DNA from: Bog-532 sp963720945
GTDB taxonomy: Bacteria > Actinomycetota > Actinomycetes > Streptosporangiales > Streptosporangiaceae
Direction: 5' to 3'
DNA: 64,000 nucleotides
Assembly: GCA_963720945.1 (NCBI GenBank)
Contig: CAVRHH010000004.1
Location: 124,001 to 188,000, forward strand
Of this stretch, positions 16,020-26,360 are shown piece by piece (positions within the stretch are counted from its first letter, which is position 1; every line of letters starts with the position of its first letter). Both the position numbers and the translations under genes were made by a program. The notes beneath the pieces are model-generated. The model worked only from the letters and a program-made list of their open reading frames with translations, searched no databases and was not told where the DNA came from.

Positions 16020-16202
16020 GCCTGCCCCCCTTGTCGATGACTTCGCTGAATTTGAAGTTGTGCCGCACGCGGGCCGCCTCCTAGGGCCGTTCGTCCCGAA
16101 ACGATGGTGCCTGTGACCCATGGCACGAACCCGCGAACTGCGTCCGGCCTCTGCTGTGCCACGAGCGCGGGCGCAGCTGGGCGCGACCCCAGGTAGCCCC
16201 GG

Positions 16203-16397
16203 TCACGGCGGCAGCTGGCTGCGGGAGCGTCTCAGCTGCCATGAGGTGACCACCCCGTGCCCCGCGATGCCGACCGCCGTGAATACGGCGAAAGTGGACA
16301 GGAGAACCAGCGGGGCCGCCCAGGCTTGATAGGGATGGGGACTGGGCCCCCAGTCCGGGAGAAGCCGTGGGTCAGCGGGCCGCCGGGGTGAGGTCAC
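16203..16397 (-). CDS. Possible small membrane protein, 64 residues
   Basis: The frame overlaps the 3' end of lipB by 26 bases if it starts at the GTG at 16397 (the frame is open to 16427). It has one hydrophobic segment (WAAPLVLLSTFAVFTAVGIA) followed by a basic tail ending RRSRSQLPP. Coupling to lipB and protein-like composition support it, but it is short and unrecognised. Confidence 0.4.
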   Translation of the reverse strand: MTSPRRPADPRLLPDWGPSPHPYQAWAAPLVLLSTFAVFTAVGIAGHGVVTSWQLRRSRSQLPP

Positions 16398-17100
16398 CGG
16401 TGAGGGCCTGGGTGCCCTCGACGGCACGCCAGCCGTCGTGGCCGAGCACCGCGGCCAGCTGGTGCTCCATCACCGGCAGCGCGTCGGCGACCGTGATCGG
16501 CAGGCCCGCCTCCGCGGACAGCGTGGTCACGCCCGCGTCGCTGATCCCGCACGGCACGATGCGGCCGAACCAGGATAGGTCGCAGTCGCAGTTCAGCGCG
16601 AAGCCGTGCATGGTCACGCCGCGCGCCACCCGCGCCCCGATCGCCCCGACCTTGCGGTCCTGCCCGCCGCCCGGCGCGCCCGGGCCGCCGCTGGTGATCC
16701 ACGCGCCGCTGCGCCCGTCGACCCGCTGCGCGATCACCCCGAAATCGGCGCAGGTCCTGATCAGGGCCTCTTCCAGGGACCGGATATAGCCGATCACGTC
16801 CATCGGCTCGCGGAGCTTGATGATCGGGTAACCGACGAGCTGCCCGGGGCCGTGCCAGGTGATCTTGCCGCCCCGGTCCACCTCGACCACGGGCGCGCCG
16901 GGGTCGCCGAGCGGCCGGTCGGCCGCCCTGGTCCGCTTGCCCGCCGTGTACACGGGCTGGTGCTCGAGCATCAGGCACACGTCGGTGATCTCGCCGTCGG
17001 CCCGCCGCTGGTGCACGGCCCGCTGCAGATCCCAGCCGGCCAGGTAGGGGACCGCTTCCGCGCCGAAGCCGGCGTGGGCATAGACCAGCTCATCGCTCAC
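16372..17100 (-). CDS. lipB: Octanoyl-[ACP]:protein N-octanoyltransferase LipB
   Basis: A 242-residue protein that transfers octanoate from acyl carrier protein to lipoyl domains, the first step of lipoate assembly on E2 subunits such as SucB in this window. It has EHQPVYTAGKR, RGGKITWHGPGQLVGYP (about 77-92), catalytic Lys150 in KVGAIG, HGFALN, and catalytic Cys184 in VPCGISD. The GTG at 17100 is preferred because family members begin just there (SDELVYAHAGFG). lipA is not in the window. Confidence 0.93.
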   Translation of the reverse strand: MSDELVYAHAGFGAEAVPYLAGWDLQRAVHQRRADGEITDVCLMLEHQPVYTAGKRTRAADRPLGDPGAPVVEVDRGGKITWHGPGQLVGYPIIKLREPMDVIGYIRSLEEALIRTCADFGVIAQRVDGRSGAWITSGGPGAPGGGQDRKVGAIGARVARGVTMHGFALNCDCDLSWFGRIVPCGISDAGVTTLSAEAGLPITVADALPVMEHQLAAVLGHDGWRAVEGTQALTGDLTPAAR

Positions 17101-17237
17101 CCTGCCAGCGTACGACGCCCGGGCACCGCCGGCTCCGGAGCCACCCCCGGAGCCCAGAGCCACCCCCAGGCGGGGTCACGGGAAAGCCCAGGAAATCTCT
17201 GAGGAATATTTAAAGCCGGCAATCTTTAATAGGAAGT

Positions 17238-17864
17238 GTGATAGATGAGGACGACCTGCGCCGGATGAGCCAGGAGGAGCGGCGGCGCCTGGCGCGGCTG
17301 CTCGTCACCATCGATGAGCCGCACGTGCTGCGGGATCCGCGTTTCGCGTGGCGGAAACGGCTCTCCCTGATGGTCTTCATCGGCGGCTGCGTGGTGCTGG
17401 CGGGCTGGATCGCCGTCCTCATGCTGACGCTGCCCCGGCACTACACGGCCGGCCACTGGCGCGGGGCCTGGGTCGGCTTCGACTTCGCCCTGCTGGCGGC
17501 GTTCGCGGCCACCGCGTGGGCGTCGCTGCGCGAGCGGCAGGTGCTGATCATCTGCCTGACCGTCACCGGGACGCTGCTGATCTGCGACGCCTGGTTCGAC
17601 GTGATCCTCGACCTGGGTACCAGGGATATCTGGATGAGCGTGGCGTCCGCGGTCTTCGCCGAGCTGCCGCTGGCGTTCATGATGCTCACCGCGGCGCGCC
17701 GGCTGGTGCGGATGAGCGTCGGCGTCGTCATGCAACTGGAGGGCATCGACGGCCCGGTCCCGTCGCTCTGGCGCATCCCGCTGTTCGCTGAGGGCCTGCA
17801 GGCGGCGCTGCCCTCCCGGTACCGGCCGGGCAGGCAACAGCCCAGCCGGGAACCGGTCGGGTAA
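17238..17864 (+). CDS. Polytopic membrane protein of unknown function
   Basis: A 208-residue protein from the GTG at 17238. A charged N-terminus (LRRMSQEERRRLARLLV) precedes four hydrophobic helices at about residues 42-62, 77-93, 98-120 and 130-150. A hydrophilic C-terminus ends with Pro/Arg-rich sequence. An AT-rich block with TTTAAT at 17225-17230 lies seven bases before the GTG, suggesting a leaderless message; an ATG at codon 10 is an alternative. It lies just before the ECF41 locus, and no family is named. Confidence 0.7.
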   Translation: MIDEDDLRRMSQEERRRLARLLVTIDEPHVLRDPRFAWRKRLSLMVFIGGCVVLAGWIAVLMLTLPRHYTAGHWRGAWVGFDFALLAAFAATAWASLRERQVLIICLTVTGTLLICDAWFDVILDLGTRDIWMSVASAVFAELPLAFMMLTAARRLVRMSVGVVMQLEGIDGPVPSLWRIPLFAEGLQAALPSRYRPGRQQPSREPVG

Positions 17865-17875
17865 CCGGCGCGGGC

Positions 17876-17902
17876 TGTCACACCGGCGCGGGCTGTGCCG
17901 TC
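17876..17902 (+). promoter_or_regulatory. ECF41 sigma-factor promoter
   Basis: TGTCACA at 17876-17882, a spacer of exactly 16 bases, then CGTC at 17899-17902. This matches the published ECF41 consensus TGTCACA-N16-CGTC at every specified base. It lies 38 bases upstream of the truncated epimerase and about 250 bases upstream of the ECF41 gene, so the locus should be autoregulated. A direct repeat CCGGCGCGGGCTGT overlaps it. Confidence 0.8.
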
Positions 17903-17940
17903 TTAACCGGCGGAGAACCCGCGAACGGAAGGAAGCCATC

Positions 17941-18144
17941 ATGCGCGTGTTCGTCGCCGGCGGGACCGGGGTCATCGGGCGCAGCCTGATCCCGGCGCTG
18001 ACCGCCGCCGGTCACCAGGTCACCGCCACGACCCGCTCCCCGGCCAAGGCCGGCCTGCTGATGTCCCTGGGGGCCGAGCCGGCCGTCGCCGACGGGCTGG
18101 ACCGCGGCGCCACCCGCGATGCCCGCGCCGGGGGAGGGGCCTGA
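17941..18144 (+). pseudogene. Truncated NAD(P)-dependent epimerase/oxidoreductase (ECF41 target remnant)
   Basis: A 67-codon frame with a strong AAGGAAG ribosome site. It starts MRVFVAGGTGVIGRSLIPAL, the Rossmann nucleotide-binding motif GGTGVIG, and runs on through TRSPAKAGLL and VADGLD before breaking off into RGATRDARAGGGA and a stop. Complete proteins of this family are around 300 residues, so most of the gene has been deleted. The ECF41 gene starts five bases after its stop. Epimerases and oxidoreductases are known conserved targets of ECF41 sigma factors. Confidence 0.8.
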
Positions 18145-18148
18145 CACC

Positions 18149-19069
18149 GTGGACGCCAAGGACCCGAACCCCGGCCGGCCCGGTAGTCACGACGAGCTGC
18201 GGCCCCTGATGTTCTCGATCGCCTACCGGATGACCGGCAGCGTCGGCGACGCCGAGGACATTGTCCAGGAGGCGCTCATCCGCGCCTACCGGGCCGAGGA
18301 CGCCGGCACCCTGGTCGAGTCACCCCAGGCGTTCCTGGCCACCACGACCACCCGGCTGGCCATCGACCACCTGCGCTCGGCGCGGGTCCGGCGCGAGTCC
18401 TACGTCGGGACGTGGCTACCGGAGCCGCTGGTCGCCGAGCCCGGCCCCGCCGAGCGCGCCGAGATGGCCGACTCGCTGTCGATGGCGTTCCTGGTGCTGC
18501 TGGAGAGCCTGTCGCCGGTGGAGCGGGCCGTGTTCCTGCTGCGTGAGGTGTTCGGCTACGGGTACGAGGAGATCGCCGGGACCGTGGGCAAGAGCGAGGC
18601 CAACTGCCGGCAGATCTTCGGCCGGGCCCGGCGCCGGATCGATGAGGGCCGGCCGCGCTTCGAGGCCTCCCGGCGCCAGGGCGCCGAACTGACGAGCCGT
18701 TTCCTGGCCGCGGTGGGCGGCGGCGACATGGAGCCGTTCATCGAGATGCTCGCGCCGGACGTGGTGTTCTACGGCGACGGCGGCGGCAAGGGCCCGGCTA
18801 TCACGGCGCCCATCTACGGCCGGGAGCGGGTGGCGCGGCTGCTGCGCGGCCTCAGCCGGCGGTTCCAGCCGGTCGTCGCGTCGGTGCGGCCCGTGCAGGT
18901 CAACGGGCAGCCGGGGGTGATCTCCCACGACGCGGACGGGAACCTCATCGGCGTCCTGGCCTTCGACGTCCTCGACGGGCAGGTGCACGCGATCCGCTCG
19001 GTGGTCAACCCGGACAAGCTGCGGCATCTCGGCGCGACGTCGGACGTCTTTCTCCGGCCGGATCGTTAG
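18149..19069 (+). CDS. ECF41-family RNA polymerase sigma factor (SigJ-like)
   Basis: A 306-residue sigma factor from the GTG at 18149, preceded by a GGAGGGG box. Region 2 (about 15-80) and region 4 (about 110-170) are followed by a C-terminal SnoaL-like domain (about 180-306) that regulates activity in place of a separate anti-sigma factor. The three ECF41 hallmarks are all visible: YVGTWLPEPL (85-94) between the sigma regions, DGGGK (210-214) and NPDKL (287-291) in the C-terminal domain. It lies behind a perfect ECF41 promoter and a truncated epimerase, its usual kind of partner gene. Confidence 0.93.
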   Translation: MDAKDPNPGRPGSHDELRPLMFSIAYRMTGSVGDAEDIVQEALIRAYRAEDAGTLVESPQAFLATTTTRLAIDHLRSARVRRESYVGTWLPEPLVAEPGPAERAEMADSLSMAFLVLLESLSPVERAVFLLREVFGYGYEEIAGTVGKSEANCRQIFGRARRRIDEGRPRFEASRRQGAELTSRFLAAVGGGDMEPFIEMLAPDVVFYGDGGGKGPAITAPIYGRERVARLLRGLSRRFQPVVASVRPVQVNGQPGVISHDADGNLIGVLAFDVLDGQVHAIRSVVNPDKLRHLGATSDVFLRPDR

Positions 19070-19124
19070 CCGGATCGCTGGCCGGATCGCTGGGCGGGGC
19101 CCGGTAGATCGGTAGCCTTCGGGC

Positions 19125-19991
19125 ATGGCTACCGATTTCACCGAGGAAAGCGCGGCGGACGCCGTCACCGAGAGCTTCGCGGGCACGCCGGACGAGCGGC
19201 TCGCCGCGGTGCTGAACAGCCTGGTCCGGCACCTGCACGGCTTCGTCAGGGACGTCGAGCCCACCATCGCCGAGTGGGAGCAGGCGATCGCCTTCCTCAC
19301 CGCCACCGGGCAGAAATGCTCCGACGTGCGGCAGGAGTTCATCCTGCTGTCCGACGTGCTCGGGGTCTCGATGCTGGTGGAGACGATCAACGAGCGCAGC
19401 GGGGACGGGGCGACCCAGGCCACCGTGCTCGGCCCGTTCCACGTGGTCGAATCACCGCCCCGGGACCTGGGCGACACGATCGACCTGGTGGGCGACGGTG
19501 AGCCGTGCGTGGTGACGGGCCGGGTGGTCTCGGTGGACGGCACGCCGCTGCCCGGGGCGGTGCTGGACGTGTGGCAGGCCGACGACAAGGGCTTCTACGA
19601 CGTGCAGGTGCCGGAGGCGCAGCCGCCCGGCAACGGCCGCGGGCTGTTCACTGCGGACGCCGGGGGCCGGTTCTGGTTCCGCACGATCGTCCCCAGCTAC
19701 TACCCGATCCCGACGGACGGCCCGGTCGGCGCGCTGCTGCTCGCCACCCGGCGGCATCCCTACCGGCCCGCGCACATCCACTTCATCGTCACGGCCGACG
19801 GCTACCGTACGCTGACGACGCACATCTTCGTGGCCGGCAGCGAGTACATCGACTCCGACGCGGTGTTCGCGGTGAAGAAGTCGCTGATCGTGGACTTTAC
19901 CGAGGTCAACGACCCCGCCGAAGCGCAGCGGTACGGCCTCACCGGCCCGTTCCGGCGCGCCGACGTCCAGATCGCGCTGCAGCCCGCCTGA
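19125..19991 (+). CDS. Intradiol ring-cleavage dioxygenase (catechol/hydroxyquinol 1,2-dioxygenase type)
   Basis: A 288-residue non-haem Fe(III) enzyme that opens catechol-type rings between the two hydroxyls. The N-terminal helical dimerisation domain (about 20-95) is followed by the beta-sandwich catalytic domain. The four iron ligands are visible: Tyr158 in GFYDV, Tyr193 in SYYPIP, and His217/His219 in PAHIHF. LDVWQADDKGFYDVQ and PIPTDGPVG are family motifs. The length and N-terminal domain fit hydroxyquinol or catechol dioxygenase rather than protocatechuate dioxygenase. No other beta-ketoadipate pathway gene is nearby. Confidence 0.9.
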   Translation: MATDFTEESAADAVTESFAGTPDERLAAVLNSLVRHLHGFVRDVEPTIAEWEQAIAFLTATGQKCSDVRQEFILLSDVLGVSMLVETINERSGDGATQATVLGPFHVVESPPRDLGDTIDLVGDGEPCVVTGRVVSVDGTPLPGAVLDVWQADDKGFYDVQVPEAQPPGNGRGLFTADAGGRFWFRTIVPSYYPIPTDGPVGALLLATRRHPYRPAHIHFIVTADGYRTLTTHIFVAGSEYIDSDAVFAVKKSLIVDFTEVNDPAEAQRYGLTGPFRRADVQIALQPA

Positions 19992-20001
19992 CCCACCCGC
20001 C

Positions 20002-20268
20002 GTGATTCTCCCGCCCCGGCGGCGCCGCCCGATCGGCCGCGCTTGCGCGATCGCCCTGGCCCTGCTCACGGTGGCGGCCTGCACGGGCGGCTCCCGGGCG
20101 GCGCCGTCCGCGGGCCCGTCGCCGGTGACGTCGAACTACGAGCGCGCCCCTCTACCCGTTCCCGCGTTACATCAACTCGGTGCTTTTCCTGCCGGAGACA
20201 CAGAGTCCCGGCTGAGCCTGCCCGCCGGCCTCGGGTACTACGCTGGCTGGAACGGGCGGGCGGCCTGA
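20002..20268 (+). CDS. Possible small lipoprotein, probably degenerate
   Basis: An 88-codon frame from the GTG at 20002, with a basic start, a hydrophobic stretch CAIALALLTVAAC and a lipobox ending at Cys27. After about 50 residues the sequence looks unlike protein. Another frame reads YPFPRYINSVLFLPE across the same bases, and a third (20290-20410) reads VVGFAVALVLYDGLTMVS to a stop. This suggests a frameshifted or rearranged gene rather than an intact 88-residue protein. Confidence 0.35.
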   Translation: MILPPRRRRPIGRACAIALALLTVAACTGGSRAAPSAGPSPVTSNYERAPLPVPALHQLGAFPAGDTESRLSLPAGLGYYAGWNGRAA

Positions 20269-20442
20269 TCCCGGCGCTCAGGCCGCTGTAGACGACAACT
20301 GGGTGGTGGGGTTCGCGGTGGCACTGGTGCTGTACGACGGGCTGACGATGGTCTCGGCCCAGCGGGAGCCGGCCCGGCATGCGGCACGGGCAGCGGGGCT
20401 GACCCGCTGACGCGCCAGCCAGCCGGCGAACTGCGGGCCGCG

Positions 20443-22160
<1,718 letters not shown>

Positions 22161-22164
<4 letters not shown>

Positions 22165-22844
22165 CCGGAGCCCCGACGCTGACCAGGAACCAGCTGGCAG
22201 CCATGATCGACCACACGCTCCTGGCTCCCGAGGCGACCCCGAAGGACGTCGACGCCCTGTGCGCTGAGGCGAAGGATCTCGGTACCTACGCGGTGTGCGT
22301 GTCACCCACCCTGACCACCGTGGCCGCCCGCGAGGTGGCCGGGAGCTTCGTCAAGGTGGCCGCGGTGGCCGGTTTCCCGTCCGGGGCGCACAGCGCCGGG
22401 CTCAAGGCCCAGGAGGCCGGTATAGCCGCCGCCACCGGCGCCCACGAGGTCGACATGGTGATCAACCTGGGCCTGGCCAAGCAAGGCCGATGGAAAGCGG
22501 TCGAGGAGGAGATCGCCGCCGTGCGGGGAGAGGTACCCAGCCCGACCCTGCTGAAGGTGATCATCGAGTCGGCGATCCTCGAGGATGAGGCCATCGTCAT
22601 GGCCTGCCGGACAGCCGAGTCGGCCGGGGCCGATTTCGTGAAGACGTCGACCGGGTTCCACCCCGCGGGCGGGGCGACCACCGCCGCGGTAGCCCTGATG
22701 GCCCGCACCGTGGGACCCCGGCTGGGCGTGAAGGCCTCAGGCGGGATCCGTTCGGCCGCCGACGCCCTGGCGATGGTGGCGGCCGGCGCCACCCGGCTCG
22801 GCCTGTCCCGCAGCGCCGCCATTCTCGCCGAACTGCCTGCCTGA
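22161..22844 (+). CDS. deoC: Deoxyribose-phosphate aldolase
   Basis: A 227-residue class I aldolase that splits 2-deoxyribose 5-phosphate into glyceraldehyde 3-phosphate and acetaldehyde. Schiff-base Lys161 is in FVKTSTGF and the second lysine, Lys191, is in GVKASGGIR. Asp99 lies in EVDMVINLG. Length and motifs match the short-chain DeoC family. The start codon overlaps the stop of the mutase gene, which argues for coupled deoxynucleoside catabolism. Confidence 0.95.
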
Positions 22845-22867
22845 CCCGTTACCGAGAGGAGACCGCG

Positions 22868-23707
22868 ATGGCGACCATACGCGCCGCGCTCGTCCAGCAG
22901 AAATGGACCGGCGACAAGGATTCGATGATCAAGAACGCGGTCGCCGCGCTGCGGGACGCGGCGGCCCAGGGCGCGCAGGTCGCGTGCCTGCAGGAGCTGT
23001 TCTACGGCCCGTACTTCTGCCAGGTGCAGGACCCGCAGTGGTATAGCTGGACCGAGGAGGTGCCGGACGGGCCGACCGTGCGGCTGATGCAGGACGTGGC
23101 GCGCGAGCACCACCTGGTCCTCATCGTCCCGGTCTATGAGCGGGAGCAGGTGGGGGTGTACTACAACACCGCCGCGGTCATCGACGCCGACGGCACGTTC
23201 CTCGGCAAGCACCGCAAGAACCACCTCCCGCATGTCACCGGGTTCTGGGAGAAGTTCTACTTCCGGCCCGGCAACCTCGGCTACCCGGTGTTCGACACCG
23301 CGGTGGGCCGGATCGGCGTCTACATCTGCTACGAGCGGCACTTCCCGGAGGGCTGGCGCGCGCTCGGCCTGGCCGGCGCGAAGATCGTGTTCAACCCGTC
23401 GGCGACCAGCCGCGGCCTGTCGGAATACCTGTGGAAGCTGGAGCAGCCCGCGGCCGCGGTGGCCAACGAGTACTTCGTCGGCGCGATCAACCGGGTCGGC
23501 GTCGAGCCGCTGGGGGATGACGACTTCTACGGGTCGTCCTACTTCGCCGACCCGCGCGGGCAGCTCGTCGGCGGCTCGGCGTCCGACAGCCAGGAGGAAG
23601 TCGTAGTCCGTGACCTCGACATGGACCTGCTGGAACAGGTCCGGCACCAGTGGCAGTTCTACCGCGACCGGCGCCCCGACACGTACGGCCCGCTGGTCGA
23701 GCCCTAA
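22868..23707 (+). CDS. Carbon-nitrogen hydrolase, probable beta-ureidopropionase / N-carbamoyl amidohydrolase
   Basis: A 279-residue nitrilase-superfamily enzyme. The catalytic triad is visible: Glu43 in LQELFYG, Lys117 in HRKNHLP and Cys154 in ICYERHFPE. YWK-type substrate residues and GLSEYLWKLEQPAAA match the branch that hydrolyses N-carbamoyl-beta-alanine and related carbamoyl amino acids. Its stop codon overlaps the AAAGGAGG ribosome site of the next gene, a dihydropyrimidinase that would supply its substrate. Confidence 0.88.
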   Translation: MATIRAALVQQKWTGDKDSMIKNAVAALRDAAAQGAQVACLQELFYGPYFCQVQDPQWYSWTEEVPDGPTVRLMQDVAREHHLVLIVPVYEREQVGVYYNTAAVIDADGTFLGKHRKNHLPHVTGFWEKFYFRPGNLGYPVFDTAVGRIGVYICYERHFPEGWRALGLAGAKIVFNPSATSRGLSEYLWKLEQPAAAVANEYFVGAINRVGVEPLGDDDFYGSSYFADPRGQLVGGSASDSQEEVVVRDLDMDLLEQVRHQWQFYRDRRPDTYGPLVEP

Positions 23708-23717
23708 AGGAGGCAGC

Positions 23718-25115
23718 GTGCGCACACTCATCCGCGGTGGCACGGTGGTCACCGCGACCGGGGCCTACCCCGCGGACGTGCTCGTCGACGGCGAGACCGT
23801 GGCCGCCCTGCTCGATCCCGCGCATACCGGCGCGCTGAGCGGCGCGGTGGACCACACGCTGGAGGCGGCCGGCCAGTACGTCATGCCGGGCGGCATCGAC
23901 GTGCACACCCACCTGGAGATGCCGTTCGGCGGCACGTTCTCCGTTGACGACTTCGAGACCGGCACCCGCGCGGCCGCGTGGGGCGGCACCACGACGATCG
24001 TCGACTTCGCCGTGCAGAAGAAGGGGTCCTCGCTGCAGGAGACCCTGGACACCTGGCACGGCAAGGCGGCCGGCAAGGCCAGCATCGACTACGGCTTCCA
24101 CATGATCGTCTCGGACGTCAGCTCCCGGACGCTCAAGGAGATGGACGTCCTGGTCGGCGAGGGCGTGACCAGCTTCAAGATGTTCATGGCCTACCCGGGC
24201 GTCTTCTACGCCACCGACGGGGAGATCCTGCAGGCCATGCAGAAGGCGGCCGGCAACGGGGCCACGATCATGATGCACGCGGAGAACGGCATCGCGATCG
24301 ACGCGCTCGTCGCGCAGGCGCTGGAGGCCGGGCACACCGACCCCGGCTGGCACGGCCGCACCCGGCCGCCCGAACTCGAAGGCGAGGCCACGTCCCGCGC
24401 GATCCGCCTGGCCCAGGTGGCGGGCGCGCCGCTGTACATCGTGCACCTGTCCGCCCGGCAGGCCCTGGACGCGGTCACCGAGGCCCGCGACCGCGGCGCG
24501 CCGGTGTTCGCGGAGACCTGCCCGCAGTACCTGTACCTGTCCCAGGACGACCTGGACGCCCCGGGGTTCGAGGGCGCCAAGTACGTCGCCTCCCCGCCGG
24601 TCCGCAGCAAGGATCACTGGCAGCACATGTGGCGGGGCCTGCGCACCAACGACCTGTCCGTGGTGTCCACCGACCACTGCCCGTTCTGCTTCAAGGAGCA
24701 GAAGGAACTGGGCCGCGGCGACTTTTCCAAGATCCCGAACGGCATTCCGGGCATCGAGCACCGCATCGACCTGCTGCACCAGGGCGTCGTCGACGGCGAG
24801 CTGCCGCTGGCCCGGTGGGTGGAGGTCAACGCGACGGCTCCGGCCCGGATGTTCGGCCTGTACCCGCGCAAGGGCACGATCGCCCCCGGCTCGGACGCCG
24901 ACATCGTGCTGTACGACCCGTCCGCGCGGCACGTGCTGTCCGCGGCGTCGCACCACATGGCGGTGGACTACTCGGCGTACGAGGGCCGCGAGGTGCAGGG
25001 CCAGGTCACCACGGTGATGTCCCGCGGGGAGATCATCCTGTCCGGCGGCGAGTGGCGGGGGCAGCCGGGCCGGGGCCGGTTCCTGCCCCGCGGCGTCTGC
25101 CAGTACCTGGGGTAG
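23718..25115 (+). CDS. Dihydropyrimidinase / D-hydantoinase
   Basis: A 465-residue amidohydrolase that opens dihydrouracil, dihydrothymine or hydantoin rings. It has the metal ligands DVHTHLEMPF (His63, His65), the lysine expected to be carbamylated (Lys154 in SFKMFMAY), YIVHLSA, and the later Asp in STDHCPF. The GTG at 23718 has a near-perfect Shine-Dalgarno sequence, AAAGGAGG. It sits between its likely downstream enzyme (carbamoyl amidohydrolase) and an F420-type oxidoreductase, giving a reductive pyrimidine or hydantoin degradation operon. Confidence 0.93.
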   Translation: MRTLIRGGTVVTATGAYPADVLVDGETVAALLDPAHTGALSGAVDHTLEAAGQYVMPGGIDVHTHLEMPFGGTFSVDDFETGTRAAAWGGTTTIVDFAVQKKGSSLQETLDTWHGKAAGKASIDYGFHMIVSDVSSRTLKEMDVLVGEGVTSFKMFMAYPGVFYATDGEILQAMQKAAGNGATIMMHAENGIAIDALVAQALEAGHTDPGWHGRTRPPELEGEATSRAIRLAQVAGAPLYIVHLSARQALDAVTEARDRGAPVFAETCPQYLYLSQDDLDAPGFEGAKYVASPPVRSKDHWQHMWRGLRTNDLSVVSTDHCPFCFKEQKELGRGDFSKIPNGIPGIEHRIDLLHQGVVDGELPLARWVEVNATAPARMFGLYPRKGTIAPGSDADIVLYDPSARHVLSAASHHMAVDYSAYEGREVQGQVTTVMSRGEIILSGGEWRGQPGRGRFLPRGVCQYLG

Positions 25116-25120
25116 GGCTT

Positions 25121-26116
25121 ATGGACATCGGGCTTGTCCTGCAGAACGACCCGCCGGCGCAGCGCGTCATCGAGCTGGCCCGGCGGGCCGACGCCAGCGG
25201 CTACAGCCACGTGTGGACGTTCGACTCGCACGTGCTGTGGCAGGAGCCGTTCGTCATCTACTCGCAGATCCTCGCGCAGACCTCCCGGGTCGTGGTCGGG
25301 CCGCTGGTCACCAACCCGCTGACCCGGGATCCGTCGGTGACCGCGTCGCTGTTCGCCACGCTCAACGACACGTTCGGGAACCGGACGGTCTGCGGCATCG
25401 GCCGCGGCGACTCCGCGCTGCGGGTGCTGGGCCGGCGCCCGGCCTCGCTGGCGGTCCTGTCCCGGGCCATGCGTGACATCCGGGACCTGGCCGAAGGCCG
25501 TTCGGTCGACGTCGACGGCACCCCGCTGCGCATCCCGTGGGTGCGCGACGGCCGGCTCGAGATCTGGATGGCCGGGTACGGGCCGAAGGCGCTGCGGATG
25601 TGCGGCGCGGAGGCCGACGGCTTCATCCTGCAGTGCGCCGACCCGGACATCGCCCGCTGGACGGTCGGCTCGGTCCGCGCGGCCGCGGCCGAGGCGGGCC
25701 GCGACCCGGACGACGTGACCATCTGCATCGCCGCGCCCGCCTACGTCGGCACGGACCTGGCCCACATGCGCGAGCAGACCCGCTGGTTCGGCGGCATGGT
25801 CGGCAACCACGTCGCCAACCTGGTCGCCCGGTACGGCGATTCCGGTGCGACGATCCCGCACGCGCTGACCGACTACATCAAGGCCCGTGAGGGTTACGAC
25901 TACGCTCACCACGGCAAGGCCGGCAATCCGTCCGCCGCGTTCGTTCCCGACGAGGTGGTTGACCGGTTCTGCCTGCTCGGCCCGCCCGAGGCGCACGTCG
26001 ACCGGCTGCAGGAACTCCGCGAGATCGGCGCCGCCAACTTCAGCCTCTACCTGATGCACGACGCCCCCGACGCCACCCTCGAGTCCTACGCCAAACGCGT
26101 CATCGGCTCCGTCTAG
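25121..26116 (+). CDS. LLM-class F420-type oxidoreductase
   Basis: A 331-residue luciferase-like TIM-barrel protein, starting MDIGLVLQNDPPAQRVIELA six bases after the dihydropyrimidinase stop. It includes WTFDSHVLWQEPFVIYSQIL, VGPLVTNPLTRD, CGIGRGDSALRVLGRRPASL and EIWMAGYGPKAL. It resembles the subfamily of F420-dependent reductases found beside dihydropyrimidinase genes in actinomycetes. A role in the first (reductive) or an accompanying step of pyrimidine breakdown is likely but inferred from position. Confidence 0.88.
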   Translation: MDIGLVLQNDPPAQRVIELARRADASGYSHVWTFDSHVLWQEPFVIYSQILAQTSRVVVGPLVTNPLTRDPSVTASLFATLNDTFGNRTVCGIGRGDSALRVLGRRPASLAVLSRAMRDIRDLAEGRSVDVDGTPLRIPWVRDGRLEIWMAGYGPKALRMCGAEADGFILQCADPDIARWTVGSVRAAAAEAGRDPDDVTICIAAPAYVGTDLAHMREQTRWFGGMVGNHVANLVARYGDSGATIPHALTDYIKAREGYDYAHHGKAGNPSAAFVPDEVVDRFCLLGPPEAHVDRLQELREIGAANFSLYLMHDAPDATLESYAKRVIGSV

Positions 26117-26180
26117 CTAGCCCCCCGCTAGCGAGCCCCCCCGCTAACTAGCCCCCCGCGCTAACCCCCCGCGCTCCGGA
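26113..26180. repeat. Degenerate C-run repeat after the hydantoinase operon
   Basis: Four imperfect copies of a unit made of CCCCCC or CCCCCCC followed by GCTA or GCGCT, interspersed with TAGC. It begins at the stop of the LLM gene. Slippage is likely; no gene is present. Confidence 0.6.
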
Positions 26181-26208
26181 TGGGCCCACCCCCGGGTCTC
26201 AGGGCAGC

Positions 26209-26262
26209 GGTGGCACCACCGTTGTCGTCATAGCGCGTCATAGCGACAACGGTGGCACCATC
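26209..26262. terminator. Long inverted repeat, candidate terminator
   Basis: Twelve-base perfect arms CCACCGTTGTCG (26216-26227) and CGACAACGGTGG (26244-26255), extendable to 19 bases with three mismatches, around a 16-base loop. The loop and arm edges contain CGTCATAGCG twice in tandem. It separates the pyrimidine operon from the SPFH operon. There is no T-tract, so a protein-binding site is possible. Confidence 0.5.
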
Positions 26263-26303
26263 GTGGCCCTCCGCGGGGTGCCCGGATGGACTCGGGGCAA
26301 AAA

Positions 26304-26337
26304 GCTGATATCATATTGCTAGATCAGTGTTATCAGC
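26304..26337. promoter_or_regulatory. AT-rich 34-bp palindrome, probable operator
   Basis: Perfect outer arms GCTGATA (26304-26310) and TATCAGC (26331-26337) centred on CTAG (26319-26322), in sequence far richer in A/T than the surroundings. It ends 23 bases before the SPFH start, in the promoter zone. The small ribbon-helix-helix-like protein downstream is a candidate binder. Confidence 0.5.
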
Positions 26338-26360
26338 CACGCCAGTCAGAGGTGGGTCAG

